Origin: Prolixibacteraceae bacterium
GTDB taxonomy: Bacteria > Bacteroidota > Bacteroidia > Bacteroidales > Prolixibacteraceae
Length of the DNA: 64,000 nucleotides
Direction of reading: 5' to 3'
Assembly (NCBI GenBank): GCA_023229575.1
Contig: JALNYZ010000017.1
Span: 1-64,000, forward strand
Shown here: piece after piece, positions 51,992 through 62,182 of the stretch
Position numbering within the stretch: the stretch's first letter is position 1
How the letters are laid out: each line of letters opens with the position of its first letter
The notes under the pieces: model-generated
Told to the model about the DNA's origin: nothing
What the model saw: only the letters and a program-made list of their open reading frames with translations
The model's database searches: none
Made by a program: the position numbers and the translations under genes

Positions 51992-54900
51992 ATGAAAAAA
52001 AATCTTGATGATCTCTCTTTCCATTTCAGAAAGAGGATAAGAGTTAATTGGCTGGCTATAAAATTATTGACATTTTTTGTTTTTGCCGGCACAATAACCT
52101 TATCGGCCAGTACTTACTCGCAAAAGACGAAAATCGACCTTCATATGCGGAATTCATCTTTGGCCGATATCTTTAGCTCAATTGAAAAATCGAGCGAATT
52201 CATTTTTTTCTATAATGAAGAGGTAGTGAATGATCAAATCGTCAAATCGGTCTCTGTGGAAGGCGAAAAGATAGAGGAAATTCTTGAGCAGCTATTTGCC
52301 GGAACTGACATTGCTTACAAGATAGACGACCATCAGGTTTTCCTCTATAAAAAGGATAACCTAAAGCAGCTTGAGCAATTGAAGATGGAAATAAAAATTG
52401 AGCAACCCCAGAAGAAGCAGCTCAATGGAAAGGTGACAGATATTAAAGGAGAACCTATTCCAGGCACGACAATATTTGTAAAGGGCGCCACGGTCGGAGT
52501 TGTATCCAACTCCAATGGCGAGTTTATACTTAATGTACCATTTGATTCAAAGGTGCTTTCGTTTTCTTTTGTTGGCTTCAAAGCACAGGAAATTCCGATT
52601 GGTAATAAAACATACTTTGCCATTACCCTTGAGGAAGAGACGGTTGGTTTGGAGGAGGTTGTGGCAATTGGCTATGGCGTTCAGAAAAAAATAGCCATTT
52701 CCGGCGCCATATCAAGTGTTTCATCTGCGGATATAATTCAATCCCCGGCATCAAATGTTGCAAGCAGTTTAGCAGGCCGTGTGACCGGATTTGCTGCCGT
52801 TCAGCTTGGCGGTAAACCGGGAGACGATGATCCAGTATTATTTATAAGAGGGATTGCTTCACTTACCCAGGCTAGTTCCACACCTTTGATCCTGGTTGAT
52901 GGTGTGGAACGTGAGTTTAACAGGTTAGACCCTAACGAAATTGAATCAATATCTATTTTGAAAGACGCTTCGTCAACCGCAGTATATGGGGTTAGAGGCG
53001 CTAATGGGGTTGTTTTGGTCACAACAAAGAGGGGGAAATCGGGTGCTCCCCAAATCAACTTTACCTCTAATTACGGGATACAAAAGCCTACAAATTTAAT
53101 AAAATTTATTGATAGTTATACCTATGCTACAACATACAACGAGTCACAACTCAATGATAACCCGAATGGTTCAGTTAGGTTCAGCCCCGAAGCAATAGAG
53201 GCATTCAGGACGAATTCGGATCCAATCCTGTACCCAAACACTGATTGGATGGATTATATGCTGAAACCTTCCTCCTTTAATTTACAGGCAAATATCAATA
53301 TCAGTGGAGGGAACGAAAAAGTAAGGTACTTTGTTTCAGTGGGCTACAGGAATGAGGATGGTTTATGGAAAAAATTATACCCGTGGGATGCGACATTCTG
53401 GTACAAACAATACAATTTACGTGCCAACCTTGATATAAATTTAACGAAAACAACGAGCATTTCATTGACAACCAATAACATCGCCGGCAGGCAAAATCAG
53501 CCATATAGTTCGCAGGCGGACGATGCTTGGTTTAGAGCAATGTATTGGTCCCAACCATACTCCTCACCAGGCATAATCGATGGGAGACAGATCATTACCG
53601 GCTCCCACATCCCTGATCAAATGAAACAGGGATTTAATCCTGATTACGGCTCCGGTACAAGAACGACCCTTAAAAACAACTTAAATTTTGATATTGGACT
53701 GGTGCAGAAGTTGGATTTTATTACCAAAGGATTGGGGTTCAGGACTAAGGTAGCATACAATTATGCCATGGCACAAACAAAAAACAGGACAATAAATGTA
53801 GCAAGGTGGTATGCCGATCCACTGTATGTTTATGTACCGGATGCCCCTGCAGAAACCCGTAATACAGTTGTTTACAGGAAACAGGGCGATGACCGTATTC
53901 TGGGATACAGCGAGAGCAACACTTCTGGTATGAACTGGTATATGGAAACAGCCTTTGACTACAACCGAAGTTTCGGGAACCATAATCTGGCCGGTCTTAT
54001 AATGTACAATCAAAGCAAGGCATACTATCCTTCGGTATATCCGGATATTCCAAGTGGCTACCTTGGGTTTGTCGGACGGCTAACTTATAATTACAGGTCT
54101 AAATATTTTATCGACTTCAATGCCGGGTACAACGGCTCCGAGAACTTTGTCAAAGGGAGGCGTTTTGGATTTTTCCCGGCCGTGTCTGGTGGCTGGATTG
54201 TGTCGGATGAGAACTTTATGAAAAAAATACCCGTGATCAGCCATCTGAAACTTCGTGGATCTTATGGGTTTGTGGGCAACGATAAGATTGGCGGCAGCCG
54301 GTTCCTCTTTCTCCCCGATACTTACAATGGTAGCGCGGGTGGGTATAACTTTGGGACTTCAGTTCCTCAAAATCAAATAACTGCTGGTGAAAGCACTATA
54401 GGAAACCCGCTGGTAACCTGGGAAAAGTCCAGGAAACAGAATATCGGTGTTGATCTTAAATTTTTTAAGGGTAACCTGGGAATTAGCTTCGATCAATTTT
54501 ACGAGTATAGATCCGATATCCTTATCACCCGAAATACTACCCCTGCATTTATTCCGGTCAAATTACCCCCGGTAAATCTTGGCAAAGTATCAAACAGAGG
54601 ATATGAAGTTGAGGTGGAATGGAGAAAAAACAAAAAGGAATTTGGCTACTTCATCAGTGTTAATTTATCAAAAGCCAAAAATAAAATACTCTTTAACGAT
54701 GAACTGCCGCAGGCAGAACCTTATCTGGCAACGACAGGAAGATCTGTAAGCCAGACTTTTGGTTATATCTTTGATGGCTTCTGGTCAGAAAATGATATTA
54801 CAAATGTATCCGATTTCCCCACGCATTGGTACACCCCACATGCCGGCGATATAAGATATAAGGATTTAAATAACGACGGTGTTGTAAATGCCAATGACCA

Positions 54901-55405
54901 AAAGGCAATTGGTTACCCGATAAATCCTGAAATTACCGGAGGTACGAAACTTGGGATGAACTATAAAAATTTCGATTTTTTTGTGATGTTTAGTGGTGCA
55001 ACACGAACATCAAGACTGTTAGGTGGATCATTGCAAATTCCTTTTTCTTCTCTTTTCCGAAATACTGCGCAGTGGCTGGTTGATGGGAGGTGGACGCCCG
55101 AAACTGCCGAAACAGCCACACTTCCCAGGTTTAGCTTAAACGGATTAGGATATAATTACGCTACGACCTCTGATATCTGGATGAGGGACGCTTCGTACGT
55201 GCGGTTAAAGAATGCCGAAATAGGCTATAGTTTATCGAATATCAACCGGTTTAGTATTTCTAAAATACGCGTTTATGTGAACGGTTATAACCTGTTGACT
55301 TTTTCGAAGCTTAAAATAACCGACCCTGAATCGCAAACAGGCGATAGACAATTATATCCGTTAATGCAGATGATCAATTTTGGCCTGAATATTACGTTTA
55401 AATAA
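51992..55405 (+). CDS. SusC/RagA TonB-dependent transporter with STN domain
   Basis: A 1137-residue outer-membrane transporter. The signal segment (LLTFFVFAGTITLSASTYSQ) precedes an STN domain (about 55-115; LADIFSSIEKSSEFIFFYN), a carboxypeptidase-like domain (about 140-215; GKVTDIKGEPIPGTTIFV), EVVAIGYG and a plug with LILVDGVEREFNRLDPNEI and SILKDASSTAVYGVRGANG. The barrel ends MINFGLNITFK. An STN domain normally signals to a FecR protein, yet no sigma/anti-sigma genes adjoin this operon; the nearest pair is at 2166-3842. The promoter instead carries the shared MGMCV leader. SusD follows after 24 bp. Confidence 0.97.
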   Translation: MKKNLDDLSFHFRKRIRVNWLAIKLLTFFVFAGTITLSASTYSQKTKIDLHMRNSSLADIFSSIEKSSEFIFFYNEEVVNDQIVKSVSVEGEKIEEILEQLFAGTDIAYKIDDHQVFLYKKDNLKQLEQLKMEIKIEQPQKKQLNGKVTDIKGEPIPGTTIFVKGATVGVVSNSNGEFILNVPFDSKVLSFSFVGFKAQEIPIGNKTYFAITLEEETVGLEEVVAIGYGVQKKIAISGAISSVSSADIIQSPASNVASSLAGRVTGFAAVQLGGKPGDDDPVLFIRGIASLTQASSTPLILVDGVEREFNRLDPNEIESISILKDASSTAVYGVRGANGVVLVTTKRGKSGAPQINFTSNYGIQKPTNLIKFIDSYTYATTYNESQLNDNPNGSVRFSPEAIEAFRTNSDPILYPNTDWMDYMLKPSSFNLQANINISGGNEKVRYFVSVGYRNEDGLWKKLYPWDATFWYKQYNLRANLDINLTKTTSISLTTNNIAGRQNQPYSSQADDAWFRAMYWSQPYSSPGIIDGRQIITGSHIPDQMKQGFNPDYGSGTRTTLKNNLNFDIGLVQKLDFITKGLGFRTKVAYNYAMAQTKNRTINVARWYADPLYVYVPDAPAETRNTVVYRKQGDDRILGYSESNTSGMNWYMETAFDYNRSFGNHNLAGLIMYNQSKAYYPSVYPDIPSGYLGFVGRLTYNYRSKYFIDFNAGYNGSENFVKGRRFGFFPAVSGGWIVSDENFMKKIPVISHLKLRGSYGFVGNDKIGGSRFLFLPDTYNGSAGGYNFGTSVPQNQITAGESTIGNPLVTWEKSRKQNIGVDLKFFKGNLGISFDQFYEYRSDILITRNTTPAFIPVKLPPVNLGKVSNRGYEVEVEWRKNKKEFGYFISVNLSKAKNKILFNDELPQAEPYLATTGRSVSQTFGYIFDGFWSENDITNVSDFPTHWYTPHAGDIRYKDLNNDGVVNANDQKAIGYPINPEITGGTKLGMNYKNFDFFVMFSGATRTSRLLGGSLQIPFSSLFRNTAQWLVDGRWTPETAETATLPRFSLNGLGYNYATTSDIWMRDASYVRLKNAEIGYSLSNINRFSISKIRVYVNGYNLLTFSKLKITDPESQTGDRQLYPLMQMINFGLNITFK

Positions 55406-55429
55406 GTCTAATCTGTAATCTACATTGTT

Positions 55430-57160
55430 ATGAAAAATATAATAATTTGTTTTTTCTTTTCAGGAATTGTTTGTTTCTTCTCATCCTGTGCGAAGATTGA
55501 ATTGGGGGGAGATTTCCTTTCAAATCCCCCAGATATGACCACTATAAATAAGGATACTGTTTTTAATGATATCAAATATGCGGAGCGTTTTTTATTTGGC
55601 GCTTATGGGACACTTCCATGGCCGATAAAGTATAATGTCAGCCAATATTATTATCTCGAAAATCTGACAGATATTTGCTCTGCAGCTAAAGGGCTTCCTG
55701 CATATTATAATGGAACTATTACCGCAGTAGATGAAAACACAGGCGTAGGCGCCGGTAAATTTAATTATTACTCGGGAGCCTGGGGAGGTATAAGAATATG
55801 CAATATATTCATTGCCAACATCGACAAAGTTCCCAGCGCCAGTGAAACATACAAAAGGCAATTAAAAGCTGAGGCAAGGGCCATAATGGCTACACTCTAT
55901 TGTAATTTGTACAGGCATTATGGCGGCATCATGTGGATAAACAAAGATTTACCGGTTACAACAATTGGCGAGTTTCCCAGGCTGACCGCGCGTGCAACCA
56001 TGGATTCTATCGTGGCATTGTGCGACAAGGCTATTCCTGATTTACCCTGGGTAATTGATGATATCATCAATTGGGAAGGACGTTTTACAAAAGCCGGTGC
56101 AATGGGAATAAAGGCCAGGACGCTATTATTTGGGGCCAGCCCGCTTTTTAACAGTGCCACCCCCTATAAGGAAGGAGAAGCTGCAACACGAAAATTGATG
56201 TGGAACGGAAGTTATGATGCCAATCTCTGGATAAAAGCCAGGGACGCGGCCAAAGAATTAATTACAAGAGTCGAATCCGAAGGGGGCTATGTAATAAATA
56301 AGAGTACCGGAAATTATCGGAAAGATTTTCAGAATGCCTATTTTACCAGGGGGTACGGCGAAACATTAATCAGTACAAGGCGATCTTACCTTGCCAACAC
56401 GAGCGATACCTATGGAATCGTATGGTACAATGGTGTTGTTAATTATACCCAGGAATACGTTGATATGTTTCCTATGGCCAATGGCAAACCAATCACTGAC
56501 CCTACGTCCGGTTACGATCCGAAAAACCCCTACGTTAACAGGGATCCCAGGTTATACGAAAGTGTTTTGGTCAACGGCGACGCCTACCAGGGCCGTAAAG
56601 CAGAACTTTGGATCGGAGGTAAAGAAAGGGTAACTGTTGACGACTCACCAACCTACACTGGTTATGGTCCCCGGAAGTTTATCCTCGACCACGACAATGT
56701 CACCCTTGGAGGGGCAATAGAGCAATTCCCGTTGTTAAGGTTGCCTGAAATATATCTTTCTTATGCCGAAGCGGAAAATGAAGTTAATAACGGGCCAACT
56801 GCGGAAGCATACCGGTGTGTCAATATAGTCCGCAACAGGGTGGGACTAGGCAATTTGCCATCAGGCCTTTCCAAAGAAAATTTCCGCGAGGCTGTATTAA
56901 ACGAAAGGGCTTTAGAATTTGCCATGGAAGAAGTGAGATGGTTTGATATTGTCCGATGGAAAAGGGAAGACGTTTTTAAAAAACAGCTTCATGGCATGAG
57001 GATATACAAAGCGGGCAATGTACTTACTTATGAATTATTCCCTTTAGATGTACGGAATTGGAGCATTAACTGGAATCCAAAATGGTATTTGAGTGCGTTC
57101 CCTTATCTGGAGATTCAGAAAAATTACGGGTTAATCCAAAATCCCGGATGGGAAATATAA
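55430..57160 (+). CDS. SusD/RagB-like lipoprotein
   Basis: A 576-residue lipoprotein with lipobox FFSSC (Cys20). SusD features include LKAEARAIMATLYCNLYRHYGG, LPEIYLSYAEAENEV, RALEFAMEEVRWFDIVRW and the C-terminal NYGLIQNPGWEI. It is the lid partner of the 51992 transporter. Ligand specificity cannot be predicted from sequence alone. Confidence 0.96.
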   Translation: MKNIIICFFFSGIVCFFSSCAKIELGGDFLSNPPDMTTINKDTVFNDIKYAERFLFGAYGTLPWPIKYNVSQYYYLENLTDICSAAKGLPAYYNGTITAVDENTGVGAGKFNYYSGAWGGIRICNIFIANIDKVPSASETYKRQLKAEARAIMATLYCNLYRHYGGIMWINKDLPVTTIGEFPRLTARATMDSIVALCDKAIPDLPWVIDDIINWEGRFTKAGAMGIKARTLLFGASPLFNSATPYKEGEAATRKLMWNGSYDANLWIKARDAAKELITRVESEGGYVINKSTGNYRKDFQNAYFTRGYGETLISTRRSYLANTSDTYGIVWYNGVVNYTQEYVDMFPMANGKPITDPTSGYDPKNPYVNRDPRLYESVLVNGDAYQGRKAELWIGGKERVTVDDSPTYTGYGPRKFILDHDNVTLGGAIEQFPLLRLPEIYLSYAEAENEVNNGPTAEAYRCVNIVRNRVGLGNLPSGLSKENFREAVLNERALEFAMEEVRWFDIVRWKREDVFKKQLHGMRIYKAGNVLTYELFPLDVRNWSINWNPKWYLSAFPYLEIQKNYGLIQNPGWEI

Positions 57161-57198
57161 GATTTAATTAATTACTTATAATTCTAAAGACTCAAAAT

Positions 57199-60100
57199 AT
57201 GAATAACAAGAATATAATCAGGTTCATTTTCCTTTGGCTTTTAGTCTTTCTCGCTATTTTTGATGGATTGGCTCAGAATAAGGTACTTAAAGGAAAGATT
57301 ACGGATGTGAATGGCAATCCTGTGACAAATGCAATTATCTCAGTCGTGAATAATCCCGATGAAGTTTCCAGTAGCGATCAGGATGGTAATTTCATGATCA
57401 ATGGACAACCAGGCCAGTACCTCAAAATTACTGTTGCCGACCTTTACCAAAAAACGGTTAAGGTAGAAAATGAAACAATGGCTATTTCCCTGACTGCTAA
57501 TGATGAACTTATTTCATTGGGATATGGTATCCTCCACCCTAAGGAAGAAATGACTATGGCTTTCGGAACCGTAAAATCAAATGAATTATCCAGAAGTTCA
57601 GCAGTCCTTTCAGCCAATGCCCTTTACGGAAAGATAGCAGGTCTTTCGGTATTACAAAACGGGGGCATTCCCGGATCGGATGATCCTACCCTGCTAATGA
57701 GAGCTTCAGGAACGACCAGATCTAATAATTTATTGATTTTGGTTGATGGGTTCGAACGCCCGCTCTCTTATTTCGCCTTGTCTGAAATTGAGAGTGTTGT
57801 TTTATTGAAAGACGCACCCAGTCTGGCTTTATATGGCCTTAGAGGGGCAAATGGCGTTTTGTTGGTTACCACTAAAATGAATAACGGGCAAACCCAAAAG
57901 CCCCAGATAAAAATTGGGTACGAAACCGGAATTACAAAGCCTTTCAGAAAGCCGGTCTTTTATGATGCGTTCGGTTATGCCAAGGCTTATAATGAAGCAT
58001 TAACCAATGATGGCCTGCCAGCTCAATATTCGCAGAGTGATTTGGATAATTACAAGTCAGGGATCTCACCATACTTCTATCCCAATGTGAATTGGTCTGA
58101 TGAGGCTTTCAGAAATTTTGGGCGCAGGGATAATTTTAATATTTCCTTTAGCGGCTCTAACAAGTCTCTAAAGTATTATACACTTTTAGATTATCTGAAT
58201 GATGATGGTTTACTGAAGCCTGTTGGTTTAAATGATGGATACTCTACTCAGATCAAATATAACAGGCTCAATCTGCGTACAAATCTTGAGATCAATATGA
58301 CAGCCACCACCAAATTAAAGGTAAGAATTGGTGGAACCTTAATAGATAACAATCAGCCTACTGAGTCGGCATCCAATATCGTGAATGCAATATACGCTAT
58401 TCCATCATCGGCCTTTCCTGTAAGGACTTATAATGGTGCGTGGGGCGGAACCTCAACCTATGGCAATAACCCGGTTGCACTGATTGCTGCAAAAGGGTAT
58501 TCGGTGTATCGCACCCGTGGGGTGATGGCTGATATCAGGGTGGAACAAAAATTAGATTTTCTGTTGAAAGGATTAACCCTGGAAGCCGCTTATTCCAATG
58601 ATAATTTTATTAACAGAAGGGATAGCAAAACACAGAATTTTGCCTATTCGCAAATAGGTTTGGCAAGAGATCCGTCAACGGGGACGGTAATTGATACTGT
58701 TGAAACCAAATACGGACAAAAGACCAACCTGGCTTTTAGTACTGGGATTAATAATCTCAGGAAGGGTTCAACCATTTTGGGTAAGTTGGACTACAAAAAA
58801 GTGTGGGGCAACAATACGATTAGTTCGGCATTATTCTATCAGCAGGAAGAGTTGGTATTGCTGGGCAGGTATAATACTTATTTACATCAGCTAATGGCAA
58901 CCAATATTCATTATTCCAACAGCGGGAAATATTTTGCTGATCTGTCAGTGGCCTATACGGGCACCAATTTATTGACCAAAAGCTATCGGTTTGGTTTTTT
59001 TCCCGCTGCCTCCCTTGCATGGAATTTGTCAAAAGAAGACTGGTTTAATGATCGTGTGATTAACAACTTAAAGATAAGGGCATCTTATGGAATTGCCGGG
59101 AACGATCAGGTTCCGCAAGATATGGATATCTCCCTGAACCCAAACGCTACTGGCTATTACTTTGGCGCTAACAATACTGCTTTAGGTGGTTGGAGTGAAG
59201 GGAAATTGGCTCCGGGAAATTTATCTTTCGAAAAATCGTATAAATCCAGCTTGGGTCTGGATGCTAAGCTATTTAAAAAGTTAGATATAAGCCTGGATGC
59301 TTATTATGACATCCGAAAGGATATTTTGACAACGTCAATAGGCACAATTTCAAATATTGTTGGTCTCGCTACAGCATATAAGATGGGAGGTATTGTTACC
59401 AATAAAGGCATCGATGCCGAACTGGGTTTTCGTGATAACAATGGTGATTTTGGATATTACTTTACCGGACGGTTTTCGTATGGGAAAAGCAAGATTAAAG
59501 AAATGTCTGAAGAATATAAGCCCTATGATTATTTGAAACGAACCGGGGAAAGTGTCGGCCAGGCATTTGGTTTGGAAGCCGTTGGTTTTTTCCGGGATGC
59601 ATCCGATATTGCTGCCAGTCCTGTACAACAGTTTGGCGAAGTAGGCCCCGGGGATGTAAAATACAAAGACCAGAACAATGATGATATCATTGATGAATTT
59701 GACGAAATTCCTTTGGGTCACAGCACCTTGTTCCCTGAAATATATTATTCCGGATCAGTAGGGATAGTATATAAGGGCATTGGATTTGATGCCGTGTTCC
59801 AGGGGATTGGGAACTATTCCGTTTATGCCAATACCCGTCATGTTTTCTGGCCGACCTATGGGAACGCCAATATTACAACTTTCTCGGATAACCGGTGGAC
59901 TCCTCAAACTGTTGCGACAGCTACTCTTCCGCGGATCTCTACCAATCAAAGCCTGAATAATTACCGTCCAAACAGTATATGGATCATGGACGGGTCATAT
60001 ATGAAATTAAGGTCGCTTGAGCTTTATTACGAATTGCCAAAGAGCCTTATTTCAAGGTTTAAAGTAGGCAATGTGCGGATTTACCTCAGGGGGATGGACC

Positions 60101-60201
60101 TCTTTTCAATCGACCATATTGATGTTGTTGATCCCGAAAACATTGGCATTAATTATCCAACATTGGCTTCCTATCATTTAGGGATAAAGCTAGGGCTTTA
60201 A
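57199..60201 (+). CDS. SusC/RagA-like TonB-dependent transporter without STN domain
   Basis: A 1000-residue transporter, shorter than the other two SusC proteins because the signalling STN domain is absent. The signal (FLWLLVFLAIFDGLAQ) runs directly into the carboxypeptidase-like domain (about 30-95; KGKITDVNGNPVTNAIISVV). The TonB-box region is weakly conserved (ELISLGYGILHPKEE). The plug has LILVDGFERPLSYFALSEI and VLLKDAPSLALYGLRGANG. The barrel ends YHLGIKLGL. It forms a second CD pair in the same operon. Confidence 0.95.
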   Translation: MNNKNIIRFIFLWLLVFLAIFDGLAQNKVLKGKITDVNGNPVTNAIISVVNNPDEVSSSDQDGNFMINGQPGQYLKITVADLYQKTVKVENETMAISLTANDELISLGYGILHPKEEMTMAFGTVKSNELSRSSAVLSANALYGKIAGLSVLQNGGIPGSDDPTLLMRASGTTRSNNLLILVDGFERPLSYFALSEIESVVLLKDAPSLALYGLRGANGVLLVTTKMNNGQTQKPQIKIGYETGITKPFRKPVFYDAFGYAKAYNEALTNDGLPAQYSQSDLDNYKSGISPYFYPNVNWSDEAFRNFGRRDNFNISFSGSNKSLKYYTLLDYLNDDGLLKPVGLNDGYSTQIKYNRLNLRTNLEINMTATTKLKVRIGGTLIDNNQPTESASNIVNAIYAIPSSAFPVRTYNGAWGGTSTYGNNPVALIAAKGYSVYRTRGVMADIRVEQKLDFLLKGLTLEAAYSNDNFINRRDSKTQNFAYSQIGLARDPSTGTVIDTVETKYGQKTNLAFSTGINNLRKGSTILGKLDYKKVWGNNTISSALFYQQEELVLLGRYNTYLHQLMATNIHYSNSGKYFADLSVAYTGTNLLTKSYRFGFFPAASLAWNLSKEDWFNDRVINNLKIRASYGIAGNDQVPQDMDISLNPNATGYYFGANNTALGGWSEGKLAPGNLSFEKSYKSSLGLDAKLFKKLDISLDAYYDIRKDILTTSIGTISNIVGLATAYKMGGIVTNKGIDAELGFRDNNGDFGYYFTGRFSYGKSKIKEMSEEYKPYDYLKRTGESVGQAFGLEAVGFFRDASDIAASPVQQFGEVGPGDVKYKDQNNDDIIDEFDEIPLGHSTLFPEIYYSGSVGIVYKGIGFDAVFQGIGNYSVYANTRHVFWPTYGNANITTFSDNRWTPQTVATATLPRISTNQSLNNYRPNSIWIMDGSYMKLRSLELYYELPKSLISRFKVGNVRIYLRGMDLFSIDHIDVVDPENIGINYPTLASYHLGIKLGL

Positions 60202-60207
60202 AAATTT

Positions 60208-61974
60208 ATGTTGAAACATATTATTGAAAATAAAAACAAGAATATGAAAATTATACAGTTCAATTCCAAAACGGCTTCTTCCTGCGTAAAAGAAACAGGA
60301 GAAAAGACCAGAAAAAAAATAACAGGATTCTTTGTTCCTTTGATGCTATCATTGCTTCTGGTTTTGCCTTCAGGATGTAATTTTCTGGATTATAACGAAA
60401 TAGATAATTACGAAAAAGGGGAGGTATTTACTGTGAGTAATCGGGTTAAGTCCTTGTTAGCAAATGTCTATAGTTATCTTCCTGAATATTTTCTTCCGGT
60501 TGATGGCGCCATGAGGGCTTCTGCTTCCGATGAAGCGCTCCACGTGTTGTCAACCTCATCAGTTTTAAAACTCAACAATGGCTCATGGAGTGCAACAAAT
60601 ACGGCGGACGATGTTTGGACATCCATGTACTCCGGGATCAGGTCTGCAAACTTTTTTATTGACAATGCAACAGGCCTGACTTTTGACGAGGAGAAATATG
60701 GGTCGAGTTACGGGCCTGATATGATTAGGTATTCATATTACACTTCCGAGGCTAGGTTTTTGCGCGCGTTTTTCTATTTCGAATTAATTAAAAGGTACCG
60801 TGATGTACCGCTCATTACCAAAGTTCTTTCGGAAGAAGAGGCAAATAATGTTGAAAGGACTTCATTTGATAATGTTGTTAATTTCATTGTTTCTGAATGT
60901 GATGCGGTAAGCGCCCAATTACCTGCATCTTTTAAAACTGTTCCTGGGGCTGAAACCGGGCGCGCCAATCGTTATGCGGCCCTTGCCCTTAAAACAAGGG
61001 TCTTGCTATATGCTGCAAGCCCATTAAATAATCCTTCAAACAATATCCAGAAATGGATTAATGCCGCCAATGCTGCTAAAGCAATCATTGATGGCGGAGG
61101 TTATTCGTTGCAGGCTTACAATACAATTGTGAATAATCTCAATTCTACTGAACTGATTCTCGAAAAAAGGTATGCAGATGCCAATTCTTTTGAAAGGGCC
61201 AATTTTCCCATTGGCTACGAAGGAGGAAATACCGGTACCTGTCCTACGCAGAATTTAGTAGATGCCTACGAAATGAAAACCACGGGGTTAGCGATCAGCG
61301 ATCCGGGTTCAGGTTATGATCCTGCAAACCCTTATGCTAACCGGGACCCCAGGTTATCTGCGACGATCATTTATAACGGATCGACCTGGAAAAGTTCACC
61401 TGTTGAAATTTGGGTTGGCGGGAAAAATGGACCTCCAAAGGTCAATGCCACAAAAACTGGGTATTACCTTAGAAAGAATGTCGTAGAAGCTGTTAATCTT
61501 GAACAAGGGAAGCCAATAACAACAGCCAAACATAACGGGGTCATGTTTCGATATGGCGAGGTGCTTTTAAACTATGCTGAGGCTATGAATGAAGCTTATG
61601 GTCCCGATGCTACAGGAACTGGTATTCTTACAATGACAGCGCGGACAGCAGTAAATCTGATCCGTACCAGAGCTACAATGCCTGTCTTTACAACTGGGCT
61701 TAGCCAGGCCGGTTTCAGGACAAAACTAAGAAACGAACGAAGGGTTGAACTGGCTTTTGAGGACCATCGTTTCTGGGACATCCGGCGATGGAAAATTGGA
61801 AATACCACCACAGCTATTTATGGGACCGACATTGCAAAGGGCGCTTCCAATAATATTACATATACGAGTAAGCTTGTTGAACAGCGGATTTGGGATGACA
61901 GGATGTATTTTTATCCAATCCCTCAGCGGGAATTGTTTATAAACAAGAAACTAACACAAAATACAGGCTGGTGA
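60208..61974 (+). CDS. SusD/RagB-like lipoprotein, second pair
   Basis: A 588-residue lipoprotein. The lipobox is LPSGC, with Cys57 if translation begins at 60208 or Cys45 from ATG 60244. 60208 lies 6 nt after the susC stop, and 60244 has a better purine-rich upstream region; the choice is open. SusD motifs ARFLRAFFYFELIKRYRDVP, GEVLLNYAEAMNEAYG, VELAFEDHRFWDIRRWKIG and FYPIPQRELFINKKLTQNTG are clear. Confidence 0.95.
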   Translation: MLKHIIENKNKNMKIIQFNSKTASSCVKETGEKTRKKITGFFVPLMLSLLLVLPSGCNFLDYNEIDNYEKGEVFTVSNRVKSLLANVYSYLPEYFLPVDGAMRASASDEALHVLSTSSVLKLNNGSWSATNTADDVWTSMYSGIRSANFFIDNATGLTFDEEKYGSSYGPDMIRYSYYTSEARFLRAFFYFELIKRYRDVPLITKVLSEEEANNVERTSFDNVVNFIVSECDAVSAQLPASFKTVPGAETGRANRYAALALKTRVLLYAASPLNNPSNNIQKWINAANAAKAIIDGGGYSLQAYNTIVNNLNSTELILEKRYADANSFERANFPIGYEGGNTGTCPTQNLVDAYEMKTTGLAISDPGSGYDPANPYANRDPRLSATIIYNGSTWKSSPVEIWVGGKNGPPKVNATKTGYYLRKNVVEAVNLEQGKPITTAKHNGVMFRYGEVLLNYAEAMNEAYGPDATGTGILTMTARTAVNLIRTRATMPVFTTGLSQAGFRTKLRNERRVELAFEDHRFWDIRRWKIGNTTTAIYGTDIAKGASNNITYTSKLVEQRIWDDRMYFYPIPQRELFINKKLTQNTGW

Positions 61975-62055
61975 CCTGCCTGAATATAGCATTTGTAAGG
62001 CTTTTCGGGGTAATTCCCCTATGTCGTTTTGCCCTAATAATATAATTTTTGAGGC

Positions 62056-62079
62056 TGCCCCGCTGCTTGCAGCGGGGCA
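62056..62079. repeat. GC-rich perfect palindrome downstream of susD
   Basis: An 11-bp stem (TGCCCCGCTGC and its complement) with two central T residues, in otherwise AT-rich DNA, 82 nt after the susD stop and 103 nt before the next gene. There is no T-run, so it may be a REP-like element or an mRNA-stabilising hairpin as much as a terminator. Confidence 0.7.
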
Positions 62080-62182
62080 AGTTCATTGAGACTTAATTCA
62101 TTGCTTTCTTGGATGTGCCACCTGCAATCTGTGACAATAAATAAAGCGCAATATTTTTTATTAAACATAAAAGATAAATGCT

